DNA of 64,000 nt from Sistotremastrum niveocremeum HHB9708 (Eukaryota; Basidiomycota; Agaricomycetes; Sistotremastrales; Sistotremastraceae). Shown here piece after piece: positions 35,342 through 48,385 of the stretch. Both the position numbers and the translations under genes were made by a program. The stretch is from NCBI GenBank assembly GCA_001630475.1, contig KV419400.1, positions 186,940 through 250,939 on the forward strand. The letters run 5' to 3'. How positions within the stretch are numbered: position 1 is the stretch's first letter; every line of letters starts with the position of its first letter. The notes beneath the pieces are model-generated. The model had not been told where the DNA came from and made no database searches. It saw only the letters and a list, made by a program, of their open reading frames with translations.

Positions 35342-38300
35342 ATGTCTCGCGACCGAGGTAGCAGTCCGCTGTCTTCTCTTCTTAGCTCAGTGGTCCCAGA
35401 GACACCTCAGGGATCACCCGAGCCCGAGATCAGCTCACCCAATCAGGAGCCATTCGCCGTCGAGATCCTGAAGGCGCGAGAGTCTTCTCTCGAAAAATAT
35501 CAGCCTCTTGGTGGCATACCGTATCAATCTTCAGAGTCTGGCTCTGAGGAGCCTCACATGAATAAGCCGCTGCAGATTGTGGGTGAACATGGGACAGGCA
35601 ATGACTTGCATTACTACGCCTTATTTTCCAACGATGTCGTTCGTCGAGTAAGGCGTTCCGCCCTTTCTTAATCGCGAACATATCTAAGTGGCATTCCTTC
35701 AGTTTAACCCTATTCACACTAAGAATTCTTGGCCCGACCTCCTCGATGAATATTGTGTGTTTTTGTTCCCTTATTGTCAAGGGATTCGACTAGCTAACGC
35801 TTCGATAGTAACTAAGAAGGGCATGGATGAATTGGATGACTTTGATCCATGGTCTACGCAAGTCCATCCAGAAGATAGACCTGTCAAGAAGGCTCTTCGA
35901 CAACTTCGCCTCATCGTCCATCCTCCAAAACCTCAGGCTGCTCCCGAACGCTCGACATCCAAGTCTAAGCGCAAGTCTAAGAAATCCTACGAGCCTGACG
36001 AAAGTGAAGACGACGACGACGACGTCGCAGACAGTGACGACTTCGAGGACGACATGCCAGTCGAAGAACCCACCAGGCGAAGCTCCCGAATTCAAGTCGC
36101 GCCAAAACGTCGATACAACGAGGTCGAAGAAGACAGCCCTGTCAAAACTCGTAAAAGCCGCAGGATCGGCTCCAATGTCGTCGAGTCAGACTCGGATGAC
36201 TTTATGGCTTATGAATCCCCCGCTCCCAAAACGAAAGGCAAGCTTGTCCGCAAGAAACGTACTGTGCAGCCTGGTTATGGAGTGATTCGAGACGTTGACG
36301 AACTTGGAGTAACCGACGACGAAGGCGACGATGCGGCTCTTCGATCTCACCGCAAGATTTGCGAGAAGTGTCGACTTGGACCGTCGCACGAGCTCCTACA
36401 GAAGCACAGGAAGTCTAAGAAGGGCAAAAGAGCTAAAACTCGAGATGAATTCGAGATGAGCGACTCAGAAAAATTCGAGTCTCTTGGTGGATGGGTTCGA
36501 TGGTAAGCTTGTCTGTCGTTCATTTATCGCACAGAGAGCTCAAATTCTGCTAGCCTGAAATGTTGCGTTGTCGCGCATTGGAAATGTGTCGCCACTGATC
36601 AACGTGATCAAATCATCTTCGCTGTTCGCCAAAATGAAGACGCCGATGGTCCTAAGCGCAAGGGAATCAACATTGAAGAGACCACCGATTTCCTTTGCAA
36701 TCATTGCTCCAACGGCGGCATCTGCATCGACTGCAAGGAGCCGGCGATCGCTCCCGAACTCTTAGCCAAGCTTCGGCCGGGCGCTGCGAATGCTGACGCG
36801 AAGGTCGAAGAAGGTGGAGTGCAGGATCAACCGATGGATATCGTCAAGGAAGAGCCCAAGGAAGCCACTCTAGGAGGAGGGAAAGATGATCCAATCGCAT
36901 TGGATGACTCAGACGATGATGCCGATGCTATGGAAGTTGATGGAGAGCTTCAAAAATCTGTCAAACCTCCAAGTACCCAAAGATCCGTCACCGATCCCGA
37001 ACGATCTCTCAATGCCGAGGAGCCTCCCAAGACTCCTGATATCACAGAAGGAGAATCCGAGCTTTCGGGTTCCCCTCCACCTGATCCAGAGAAACCACAG
37101 CCCGTCGACCAGAGCAGACTTCTCTTCCGCTGCATCACATGCAAACGTCCCGTCCATTACGAACACCTTCCTACACCTTTCGGGATGGTCGATCCGTCGT
37201 TGGAAGAGACAGCTCAATATTACCAGGATGATTGGCAATGTCACGATTGCAAAAATTTTGCAGATAATGATGTCGATCTCATCGTTGCCTGGCGCCCATA
37301 TCCCGCAGATGCGCCTCAGCCAAAGGATGACGACGTCGTCTATACGGCCAATCTCCCGCGTGAATATCTCATCAAATGGCAAGAAAGAGGATACAATAGG
37401 TGCTCGTGGGTCCCGCATATGTGGCTTTTATCACTCGCCAAAGCGAAGTTGAAAAACTTTACGGCTCACGGGACTAAAGTCAAACTACTTGAACGACCTA
37501 TCCAGGACGAAGATACTAAATCGCGAGAATCCTCTGCTTTCAATATCGGAGATGATGGACTTGCGGATCCTGAAACCAAACCAGACTTACTCGAAGATTA
37601 TTCCGGTTATCAGGGCCCGGAGCCTGAAGCTGAACGACGCATACCTCCTGCCTGGAAGACCGTTGATGTCATCCTCGATGTCTACCTTTGGCATCCCCCT
37701 CAGAAGAAGTCGAAGAAGCCTGTCAAGAAGAGCAAGAAAGGATCCAAACGCCGGGTGGCCGACAGTGAGGATGAAGATGAGGAAGATGAGGACGAGGACG
37801 AGCCCGAGGGCATGGATGAGAGACTGTTCGCCTACCGAGACGGTGTTCAACCTGACGACAAATACCTCGAGACTATTGCACAGTATGAGAAGAGGACTAA
37901 GCGAAAGCTCACTGTTGACGATGCAAACCGGGTAATCTGGGCTTATATCAAATGGGACGAACTATTGTACGAAGAAGGCAAGTTTGTTTGACGTTTTCAG
38001 GGATTCCTCGTGTATTGACTCCTCGCAGCTACTTGGGATGCCCCCCCTGAGGAGAACTCCACTGGATGGATTCGCTTCCTGGAAGCCTGGCAACGATTCT
38101 TGTTCGCCCGCACGGTGCATATCCCGAAACGAATCCCAGATTCAGCTATCCGAGCCAGCCCTGAGGTTGAGAAGAAGAACTTCAAAGCGCTCAAGAGTAC
38201 ACCACACCTGGGACAGAAGGATACATACAGATTGATGGACTTTCAGGTATGTTTGGTGATGTATCAGCTTTACTCTGACTCATGTGATATATAGATCGAA

Positions 38301-41300
38301 GGTGTTAGTTGGCTACTCGGAAATTGGTGTATTGACCAACATTCGATTCTCGCCGACGAGATGGGTCTTGTGAATATTGTTTCTTGACGCCGTGGTATCA
38401 TATGACTGAATTAGATTCCAGGGCAAGACCATCCAGATTGCGGTATTCCTTGGGGTTCTATTCAAGAATCGTAAAGCGGCACCATCATTGATTGTAGTCC
38501 CGAACTCCACGATCACGAACTGGCTTCGTGAACTTGCTCGCTGGGCTCCAAATCTAAGAGCAGTTCCATTCTACGGCCCGGCCAAGTCACGCAAGGTCAT
38601 CCAGAACTACGAGCTTTACCATGAAAATCCTACGAACGCGGAGGTTGGAACTAAGTATCATGTGATGGTGACGACGTACGAAACGGTTACAAGCGCGGCT
38701 GGAGCTGCTGCAGTCTTTGGGAAAGTCCCGCGTTGGGAATGTCTGATCGTAGACGAGGGACAGAGACGTACGTGCTTTTCTCGGTTCTGACGAAAAGTTG
38801 CGCTGAGAAGACAAACAGTGAAGAGCGATTCCAGCTTGATATTCAAGAAGTTGTCGAGTTTGAATTCCGAGCATCGGATCATTATGACTGGAGTATGCGG
38901 TCTTCTCCTGCTCATTGAAGGTAGCTGAGTACGGTTCACATAGACTCCATTGAACAACAACATTCGCGAGTTGTTCAATCTTATGAACTTCCTCGATCCT
39001 GTCAACTGGCAAAACCTAGAAGAATTGGAAAAGCAACATGAAGAGTTAACTCACGAACTCGTTTTAGAGCTCCACGAGAAACTACGACCGTATTTCCTTC
39101 GCCGGTTGAAAGCAGAGGTGTTGAACCTTCCTCCAAAGGTGCGTATATCCGCCCTTAGCATCGATTCAAGTCTCATCTTGCATTCAGAATGAAGTTATTG
39201 TCCCTGTTTCCATGACTGCGTTACAGAAGCAGCTCTACAAGTCTATTCTCCAGCAAAATATCGGCGACATCAATCTTCTGATTCAGGGAAGCAACGCTGC
39301 CGCCAAGAAGAAAAGCGTCTCCAAACTCAACAACGTGTTAATGCAGCTGAGAAAGTAAGCCCCGGCCATCGTCTGTGTCAGCGCAACTTGATTCGCTTTC
39401 AGGTGTCTTCAACATCCATACTTGATCGATCAGGGTCTCGAGCCTGCGGGCCTTTCCGACGCAGAGGCTCACAAGCAACTGATCGACGCAAGTGCTAAGC
39501 TTCTGCTTTTGAAAACTATGCTGCCGATTCTCAAGCAGAGAGGCCATCGTGTTCTCCTTTTCAGCCAGGTACGCTCTGCTCGCCAGGTTCCGACCTTGTT
39601 ATCTCACGCCATCTCCCGGAACAGTTCAAGATTGCTCTTGACATCATCGAGGACTTCATTACCGGGGAGGGCTATAAATTTTGTCGCTTGGTACCTGACT
39701 CGTTCTTTTCCTTGGGTCTCTGTTTGACTGTTTGCAGGATGGCGATACACCGGGGGCGGACAGACAGAAAGGCATGGACGAGTACAACAAGCCTAACTCA
39801 GATAAATTTATTTATCTTCTCACCACGCGAGCTGGTGGTGTCGGCATCAATCTTTCAACCGCGGATACTGTCATCATGTTCGACCCGGACTTTAATCCTC
39901 ATCAAGTGAGCGATGAAGTGTAGCAGGTCGTTTGCAAAGCTAATCGTGGCTTTCAGGATCTTCAAGCGATAGCTAGATCGTATCGATACGGCCTCAAGAA
40001 GACATGCCTGGTTTTCAAGTTGATGGTTCGAGCCAGTGCCGAAGGTAGTAAAATGTGGTTTTTATCTGTATCTTAACTAACAGATATACAGAGCGAATCA
40101 TTCAGACTGGGAAGAAGAAAATGGCTTTAGACCATCTCATTGTCCAAAAGATGGAGGATGAAGAAGGCCCGGGAGAGAACATTCAGAGTATCCTCACCTT
40201 TGGCGCCCAGGCGTTATTTGCTGAAGATGCTGAATCGATGGCGACTCAGAATGTTGTTTGTGAGTATCGGGTTCTTGGGCCTATATGCACCCCTGACTGC
40301 TTGGCACAGACTCAGAGCAAGACATCCTTCGACTGATCGAGAAGACCGAGGTCGAAGGCGACGATACTGCTCCTAAAGAGAAAAATATGGCGTTCGATTT
40401 CGCAAAAGTATGGACCGCTGACCGCGAAACTTTCGAAGACGTTGACGACGGCGAGGCTGCACCAACTGATGATTCCTGGGCGGTCCTCTTGGCCAAAGCA
40501 GAGGTAGCTGCCAAGCAGCAAGCGATTAAAGAAGAAGTAACTGGGCGTGGCGCGCGAAGACGTGCAACAACTAGACCTGTTAGTCGATTTCGACCCCCTG
40601 GTGTGTTCTGGAGCTTACGTCTATCACAGACCAATTACTACGATGGCTCCCCTGAAAAGCAGGCTCTGGTCACCAGCACACATGGCAGCCAAGACGGGTC
40701 CGAGGATTTTGACTATGCCAATTCTGTTCATGCATCTGAAATTGACTCGGATGGTGGGGATGACACATTCGCGGAGCCGAAGAACAATCTGGCTAGCCCA
40801 GGCAAGGCGAATAAGAGGTCGGAACTGATTGAGGGGCACACAAATCATCGTAATGTAACTCCTCAGGCTGCCGACAGCACGAAAGCTGTCGCCAAACATG
40901 CTTTACCCTCGCAGACCGCGGCTGCAACTTTGGTGCCTCAGGCTCCTAAAGGGCAGGCTGCGCGTACAGTCCCTGTGGTGAAACCTGTCAAAAAGTCTAC
41001 TGCTCCTCCGCAGCCTATCAAACAATCCGCTGCGCCACCTTCCAAGCCATCAAGGACACTGTCGCAAACATCTTCAAATGCAACGGAGCCTGTCACGTCG
41101 TCTGGAGCAGGCAATCAGAACGACATGCAGCTATGTCGCCTTTGTCGGAAGCTGCATGGCCATCCTTGTCCCTCAATAAATCAAGAAGAAAAATTGCTCG
41201 AGTTGCGCCGCCAGATAGCAGACTCCGACAGTAAGAAAAAGCATAAGGTCTAGTCGTCTCTGCTCCCTAGTCACATTGCCGATCTGATTCTGTGCGTATT

Positions 41301-41802
41301 CAGCGCAAAGCACTAGAGCTCTTAGACAAGAAGATCGCAGCAGTTCGTTCATCCATGTCAGCATCGCCGACCAAGAACAGCAATGCTGTCCCGTTGGCAA
41401 CTCCACGGCCCGAGAAGCCCCCTCCCAGTGCTTACATGAATTCGTTTCCCGTTTCCCCCACACCAGTGTCACGACCCGCAAAGCAAGTGACGACCTCGTC
41501 TCTCAAGCACGTCAAATCATCCGATGGACCTACAGCAGGAGGATCTGGTGCCGCTCAGATCTGCCCTGTTTGTACAAGATCTGCCCATTCATTAAAGAAA
41601 TGTCCTTCCGTTCTCGCAGGTTCCATCACGTAAGGTTGTTTAATCTGGAATCATACTGTCGCTGAGCTGCACATTTAGTATCGGCATCGCGATCCGACGT
41701 CTCACGAAGGAGAACCCCAGCAATCCACTTATTCCTGCACTCCAAAGACTCTTAGAGAAAAGCTTAGCTCGTGAACGTGCCGGAACCACTATCATTGAGT
41801 AA
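35342..41802 (+). CDS. CHD/Mit1-like SNF2 chromatin remodeler
   Basis: A nuclear nucleosome-remodeling ATPase of about 1,800 residues. The N-terminal half has acidic and basic tracts ([24 protein letters not shown]). Two Cys-rich PHD-like clusters follow: [14 protein letters not shown], then [12 protein letters not shown] and [13 protein letters not shown]; and [14 protein letters not shown], then CHDCKNF. A chromodomain-like segment reads [20 protein letters not shown]. The motor has [18 protein letters not shown], Walker A ADEMGLGKT (split by an intron), LIVDEGQR in place of DEAH, and MTGTPLNNN. The second lobe has [45 protein letters not shown] and [16 protein letters not shown], diagnostic of the CHD/Mit1 group. 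The C-terminus holds two small Cys/His clusters. Schizosaccharomyces Mit1 serves SHREC silencing; orthology is inferred. The final intron uses a weak GTCTAG donor, and an upstream start at 35020 is possible. Confidence 0.88.
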
Positions 41803-42126
41803 ATGGACGCTCACAAATCTATCCTCACACACTGCATACGACTCTTTTTCAAATCCTCCAATAATCTTATCAATCTGTTTATATCTTGCATCCGAGATGT
41901 GGTTTCTTGTCTTATCTGTTCGGAACGTTACATATTCTCTAATCACGCAGCATGCTGTTTTTGTACCCTAGATTCATCTGTAGAGCTTTACTTGTATACC
42001 GATTTCCAATAAAGCACATAGTTTGTTGTAATACAAAATACTGTCACAAGATATTCCACAGTACCGCGAGAAACCTCAGATCAATACAATACGAGTACCT
42101 GAACCCTCCAAGCAAGCCGCGGTCTT
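41803..42126. other. Convergent intergenic spacer with polyadenylation-like AATAAA
   Basis: A 324-base 3' region between convergent genes. AATAAA at 42008-42013 on the plus strand lies about 205 bases past the remodeler stop and could be its polyadenylation signal. Nothing else is seen. Confidence 0.35.
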
Positions 42127-44851
42127 TCAGGCTTTACTCCCAATGCTCCAAGTATGCCTCACGAGATCTGCGGCTTTCTCGCCAATCGCGATTGCAGGTG
42201 CAGCCTAAACAGCCACGTAAACTTATTGTGTCACGTAGCAATATCTAAAGCACTGACTGTATGGCCCGAAATGATGGTAGGGAAGATAGACGCATCTGCG
42301 ATACGCAAGTTTGGGACTCCATATACGCGTAGGTATGGATCAACCACTCCATCCTCTGCCAACGGCGCCATGCGAGCGCTGCTGGTAGGATGATATCTAA
42401 AGGGTCATATTCACGGAACGGCTCACATCTATAGGCTGACCGAACTCACAGTGTCTCACACCTCTCCCGTACAACTTTTTCCATCTCGCTGTCATCTATT
42501 TTATGGAGATCGTGGTCTAGCTGTTTATCAGCATCATATACGAGGAGCGATTTGAGTGGCTCGGCAGCAGCGAGCCGAAGAAGCAGACGCATTCCACGTG
42601 CCAAAACTTCGACGTCGTGCTGAGTTGCAAGATAACTGTGTATATAAAGTTAAAATGCGCCTTTATGATGAGGATCAATCGAAAGTTACTTTGGATTGAT
42701 CTCAGGAGCCTCGAACGGATCCGCGGATTTCAGAGTGATAGAACCTAAACTTGTAGGCCTAAGAAATTGATGAATGACCATTTTCGGCGACAGGAGCTTG
42801 AAGACGAACCGCAGGTTGCAAGCGCCCATACTCATCAAATCCCCAGGTGGAAGTACTCCAGCTCCATGATCCACGTAAGCAACAGGGCTCACAAAAATTT
42901 CGAGATCGGGAGCCTCGGGACTTGATGAAGTGTCTTCCAAAGCGGCTTTAAACTTGTCGTGCGGGAAGATCCTCTCATCGAGGGTTCGAACGAAGGCCGC
43001 TCCTTCAGCTATCTGTATAAACCTCAGTTAATTGGTCATAAAAGTCACGTTATATCCGTACGTTGCAGGTGAATGGGCCTTTGCCAGTTGCAAGATATTG
43101 CGCTAGAGCGGCGAATTTCTTGGCAATATTTATCGGACCTGTGCTTCCGGCGGGACCTAAGAATCCCAGAGATTCTCCCTTTTTAACCCGGAATCGCGCA
43201 TTGACGACAGGATGATCCATGAGGTGTTGACCAACCCCCGGGAGATCCTTGACAAGCGCTATGCCGTGCGACTCGAGGTGAGCGGCAGGACCGATCCCAG
43301 AAAGCATCAAGATCTGCAGAGTCTCTGTATTGAAGTCGTGCTCAATAGAGCTGGCCGTGACTTACATGAGGAGTGTGAACAGCACCAGCACTGCATGTAT
43401 TTTGTCAGGAAGATAGAACGGATGTGGTCCTGCATACCACGTACCACATCACAATTTCTTTCTTGGCTTTGACTCTGTAGAACTTCTTGGTCCGGGCATC
43501 TGCAAAGAGAACGCCTGACGCCTTGTCACCGTTGACGAATATACGAGAAACGTGAGCGCCGGTAGCAACAGTTAAATTTGGCCTTTGTAAGACTTTGGGG
43601 GTAAGATAAGCCGCTTCGGTCGACACACGTTGGCCTTTGGGGTTGATGTAGGTCACTAGTTTGGTTTATTCATTATCGTCGCCCATAGGAAAAAAACTCA
43701 TACTAATCTGGTTGGAGTATTAGCTTCATCGTGGACGAGATAGTTGAGTAAAATGCTTACTTTTCCCGCCCCCATGGTTCCTGCGGATGTGTTGAAGTCG
43801 GGAGAAAGAGGTATTCCGACATTCACACAAGCTTGCAGCCACTCCTTCGTGACGCGAGACATATAGCCGAAATATCCGACTACACCAGATCCAGGTCAGC
43901 ATAGAGCGGCTCCTACTATTAGAACGAGTTTTAACTCACCTTGAACGGGACCCTTGTCTCCGCGATGGGATACTTCCACCTTTGGGAAGAGGACGCTAGG
44001 GACATATGTCTCAAATTTCTTGAAATAACTAATTCAATCTCCAGTTAGGCTGAGATTACGAGAAATTGTTGTAGAGCTCACTGTCGGAATTTATCGTATG
44101 CCCAGTCCTCGGAACCAGGTTCACCGCTAGCAGCCCATTCGTCGTAGTCAGTCGGGGCTCCAGCGTGGAACCTAGAATATAAATCTAAGGGCTGTTTCGA
44201 GAAATGCAACATATAACGCATACATCATGGCATTCATGGCCGAACATCCGCCCAATAATTTAGCTACGTAGCATTTATACAGTCAACGAGATATAAAGTT
44301 GGAGTGAGCGCTCAGACGTACCTCTCGGCCAAAATTTCCGCTTGTTACCAGCATTTGCTTGTGGGGAAGTATGCAAGTTGTGGTCGTGCTCGGTACGAAA
44401 CAACTGCCCATACCCAGCTGGGATCACGCTGAAAGGAAGCGCTACTCCACTGGCAAAAATTCAACCTTGACTGTTGACAGTAATACTTTTGGATTCTCCT
44501 ACCTTGTCCCAGACTCGAGAAGTAGAACGCTGACAGTAGGATCCTCTGATAAGCGTGAAGCGAGAACGCAGCCAGCAGTTCCTTCAATGTAGCATTTCTT
44601 CAAATAAATGATAAATTATATATGGGTGAACACATACCTCCTCCGACCACCACAAAATCGTACGCAACGTCGTCTACTGCGGTGTCTTTGTCATCTTCGC
44701 TCCCTGTCTTGCCCACCGAAGAAAGATCGTTGATAATACCCCGTTTCTTGACAGTCTCAGATGAACTAGCTGCGTGAAGGAAGGCGCTGAGGGCCAGAAC
44801 CGTGCCAGTCGTGACAGCGAGCGACTTCAGAGTGTCTCTTGAGAAAGACAT
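42127..44851 (-). CDS. GMC (glucose-methanol-choline) flavin oxidoreductase
   Basis: An FAD-dependent alcohol or sugar oxidase/dehydrogenase family member of about 650 residues. ATG 44851 opens a hydrophobic leader ([20 protein letters not shown]), probably a signal peptide or signal anchor. The ADP-binding motif is [18 protein letters not shown], across an intron. GMC signature regions include [14 protein letters not shown] and [20 protein letters not shown]. The active site has the His of YHPTSSARM and, at the C-terminus, [20 protein letters not shown]. The last segment needs removal of a 53-base intron (42205-42257, donor GTCAGT); if it is kept, the protein ends in VSALDIAT. The substrate cannot be told. 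It diverges from RNase III-like paralog 2, with only 196 bases between starts. Confidence 0.9.
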
Positions 44852-45047
44852 GATGATCACATTCGTTGCTGGGAATAAGCAATCGTGCTCTTGAGAGGCT
44901 CGGCTTTTAGTTACCGGGACTGATTGATAGCCGGTGCGGAGTTAGCACGCCGAACGCGGGGTACGCGCGTGTCACATATTCGTCACAGAATCGTGACTTT
45001 GATTCCGCCCTCCAACCACGCCGACTCTTCTTCAGCTCGTCTACGCG
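44852..45047. promoter_or_regulatory. Short bidirectional promoter region
   Basis: Only 196 bases separate the start codons of the GMC oxidoreductase (-) and RNase III-like paralog 2 (+), so both promoters must overlap. No clear TATA box is visible. Confidence 0.5.
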
Positions 45048-45981
45048 ATGGCAAATCATAGTCTACCTCAGAAACCAGAGCTGCAAGGGACCACTTTACT
45101 CTCTGTCTTCACTCACCCATCACTGCGAATAGACGGACAGCACGTCGATAACTCACGATATACCGAACTTGGCGAGACTGCCCTTGCAGCTGCGGTGTCT
45201 GTGCATTTTTTCCACGTCGACCCACCTCTTTCTGCGATTGAGATTTCGGTAAATTCTTGCTGCTTTTCCTTCTACTGATAGTACTAATCTTTCTGATAGA
45301 ACGAATCAAAGCAAGTTTTAACAGACGAAAAATTGGCTGGTTGGGCTCAGGCTTACAATCTGATTCAAAATCTTCGCTACCTCCCGAGCACCGATCTTGA
45401 CGTACGATCTCCCAAAGTAAGACCCCTCCAGAGCTCCGCCCCGATCTTGATTGAACCGTGATCTAGGAGGCCCGATCTTTATTCTCCGCGTATGCTGGCG
45501 GTGTATTGTTGCAACACGGCCCAGCTGTATTGAACGCGTGGATATCTCACTTAATCGATCCAAACTCTGCTCACAAGATAACGTCCCAACAAAGGCACAG
45601 TTCGCCTGTGCACGCGAACGGTAGAGCGATCAAGGCGGAAGAACAGTACATTGCTCTAAATCAGCGTCCAGTAACGCCTTCGTCGTCCAATGGCTCCATC
45701 CAGAAACAGAAAACCTATCTACCTCTCGTGAATCAGATGGCTTCTCAACAACATATTGCTATCGAGTACATCGCAGAGTCTTCGGGCCCACCTCATTCAC
45801 TCACCTGGGTCATTCAATGCATAGGTGCGTATAATCCAATCAACAAAAATCAGCACGTGTTTCTATCTTTCTAGTCGACGGTCAAGTGGTTGGTTCTGGA
45901 CGTGGTGGCAATAAACAGGCGGCAAAAGAACAGGCTGCGAAGATGGCTTTTCATTCTCTAGGATGGGGGGAGGTCGACTGA
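45048..45981 (+). CDS. RNase III-like/dsRBM protein, paralog 2
   Basis: About 257 residues in four exons. The RNase III fold starts LLSVFTHPSLRI, but the signature is reduced to YTELGETALAAAVSVHFF, with neither catalytic acid in place. The second site reads RSLFSAYAGGVLLQHG, with Ser at both acid positions. NESKQVLTDEKLAGWAQAYN follows the phase 0 intron after AIEIS, matching the paralogs. A well-preserved dsRNA-binding motif closes the protein: QMASQQHIAIEYIAESSGPP, a phase 1 intron, then VDGQVVGSGRGGNKQAAKEQ and AAKMAFHSLGW. It is therefore predicted to bind dsRNA without cutting it. It is first in a head-to-tail array of three. Cellular role unknown. Confidence 0.83.
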
Positions 45982-46493
45982 GCTCAGTTCGCCTGCTGTC
46001 TTTGCTCTGTATACTTACTCGCGCTGAACCGACCTTTTACTTCTGTAGCTTTGATCGAAAAAGATCATGAGCTTACATTCGCTGACTAGTTCCTATGAGC
46101 TCGTAACCCCTTGCACTGAAACGAAATACAAAGTGTACTATTAGTGTTACATGTACCGTAAAATATCCAAACAGAGATATATTTCACCTAACTTAATTCA
46201 GATCCACTTTGATCGATCTCTCAGTACTGTTACGATGCTTACAACTCTTGATCGTAATATGCCATTACTGTAGGCCTTGGTTCTACACTTTATGGCTGCA
46301 CCTTGCTTTGTCAGCCGTTGCACTCAGGAGGAGCGCTCAACTAGTGCAACAACTCACGGCACATGAGACTATCATCGATAAAGAAGCCCAACTGGGTTAG
46401 GGACAAAGTCTGTTGCGTACACAGAGCTGTACACAGCTGCAACAAGCCCTCTTCTCATCTAGGATTCATCTCCCAATCGCAGGCGAACCTAAA
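45982..46493. other. Intergenic spacer in the RNase III-like array
   Basis: 512 bases holding the 3' end of paralog 2 and the promoter of paralog 3. Short frames only. Confidence 0.45.
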
Positions 46494-47928
46494 ATGCCCC
46501 TCCCAGAGGTCCTCCCACCTGCGCCAGACATTCCGAACCACGATCTGAGGCGTAAAGTCTTCACCCATCGCAGTCTTCTGAACTTACCTGCTGCCGTCAA
46601 GGAGTATGAAGATGTGGATGAACAGGACAATGAGCGTTTGGCGTTCTTAGGAAGTGCCATCCTGGAGTTCGTTGCTGCTGTGGCCGTTTTCAAAGGATAC
46701 CCGAAGAGTCGCAGAGGCGATTTGACGGTAAAGTGACAATCGCTTTGCTATTTTGTGATCGACTTAGCTAATGTACGCTCAAGGTGAAACGTGCCCAAAT
46801 CATAGAAGGAAAACAATTGGCTGATTGGTCCCAAGCCTATAATTTCCACGAACGTCTGGATGCTCCTGCTGCAGCGGTGCTCAATATCAAATACTCGGCT
46901 AAAATGCAGAGTCAAGTATTTCAGGCATACATTGGTGCTGTTTATGAATCTGAATCCTCCGACGTTGGCATACGTAAAGTTAAAAAGTGGTTGGACGAGC
47001 TGCTCTCAAGCTCCAACAATGCCATCCGAGTTGCATATACAGAGACCGAGGATGATGGCAACAGCATCCTCGAGTCTGAAGTTCCCGATCCGTCCATCAC
47101 GCCACCCAGCGTCCAGAGGTGGGCTCACGACATAGCGCCCACCCACGGACCAGCTCCTGAGACCAGTTCGGCGGACACGCGGCTTAGCTCGATCAGCGAA
47201 GAGCCTGCGAGAGTCAGGCAGACTCCACGCAGTGCTCTCCTCGATGACCGCGATGGGAGCGACAGCGGCTATTTAGGCGGTGCATCCGAACTCAGCACCG
47301 TCAGCACGTCCGAAACGGCCTCTTGTGTATCCGTTCCCGCCAGGTCTTCGTTATCTTCCGACGACGCTCTTAATCATTCTCGTCCTCAGCCGGCCCACCT
47401 TCCCTCCCCGCCCCCTGAATCCAGAAGTCCCATCCAACAAGCCTCTCCCTCCCCACTGCCTCGAACTTCGTTCTCCTCCTCCACTCGATCCTCTGACGAT
47501 GGCCATAGTGACAAGACACAGACTCATCGTAACTCCTACAATATCAGACCGCCGAGTCTAGCGGGTTCTCTGTTTGGGATACAATGGAACTCACCGAGCA
47601 GCAGCAGTTCCTCGTCTGGAGCAACGACCGCACTCGGTACCGGGAACGCAATCAGCATGCTCAACGAACTGCACAGCCAAGGAAAAATAACTCTCGATTG
47701 GAAAAGTGATTTCAAGCAGGGCGAGGACCACAATGCAACGTGGGAGTCATTGGTAGAGGGTAAGTAGACACATCAAACGGACGCTTCGTTTTCTTTCTAA
47801 TCCTGTCTCAACTTTCAGTAAATTCGCAAACTTTCCGTGGCAAAGGCCCAACAAAGAAGAGAGCCAGAGCAGCTGCCGGGGAGAATGCCCTAACCATAGT
47901 GAATATTCAGGAGCTCAGGCGCCCATGA
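46494..47928 (+). CDS. RNase III-like/dsRBM protein, paralog 3
   Basis: About 440 residues in three exons. It starts MPLPEVLPPAPDIPNHDLRR, then VFTHRSL. The RNase III signature is NERLAFLGSAIL, where canonical NERLEFLGDAVL has Glu and Asp; both are replaced. The second site reads MQSQVFQAYIGAVY, with Gln at both acid positions. A phase 0 intron follows RGDLT, before VKRAQIIEGKQLADWSQAYN. A Ser/Pro-rich linker of about 200 residues leads to a dsRBM-like end, split by a phase 1 intron before VNSQTFRGKGPTKKRARAAA. The fold is complete but all four metal ligands appear lost. It lies 512 bases downstream of paralog 2, with paralog 4 following after 457 bases. It is closest to paralog 4. Confidence 0.83.
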
Positions 47929-48385
47929 CCATTTCTTGACTTGAAAAAACACTTGTAAACGACCACCAATGCAGTTTATTTCTTGTTCTGCTCGCACGAT
48001 CTTTCCACCCTGTGTCTACATCTGATGAATTGATCGATCGAATGCTCTGTGTGTTCAATACATCTGTATACATGTAACCACCGTCGCTGGACACCAGGTG
48101 TACCAGCTGTGGGCGTATCTGCGCGGTGAAAGGGCGGAAGTGAACCTTCCAGAAGCATCGATCAAATGGCGAGCGTCTGGCTGAGTAGTCAGTCACACAA
48201 CCCAATCAATGGAAATCGTTCGCGAACCGTGTACAGGGCGTCTTGCTGGACAGCCTCGAGGAAGCCAGACTGCAGCACTCTACCATGCCCTTGTCTATCT
48301 CGATAGATGAGTGAACCAGCCGCAAATTGGGAGCCAGATCATCACTGAAATCTCTTTTATCTCACGGTGTCGACATCTCGTACTT
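47929..48385. other. Intergenic spacer in the RNase III-like array
   Basis: 457 bases between paralogs 3 and 4. A 96-codon minus-strand frame (47915-48205) is probably chance, as it overlaps the paralog 3 end. Confidence 0.45.

Noticed and set aside
47915-48205. 96-codon minus-strand frame between RNase III-like paralogs 3 and 4
   Set aside because: Overlaps the end of paralog 3 and lacks protein character or exons.
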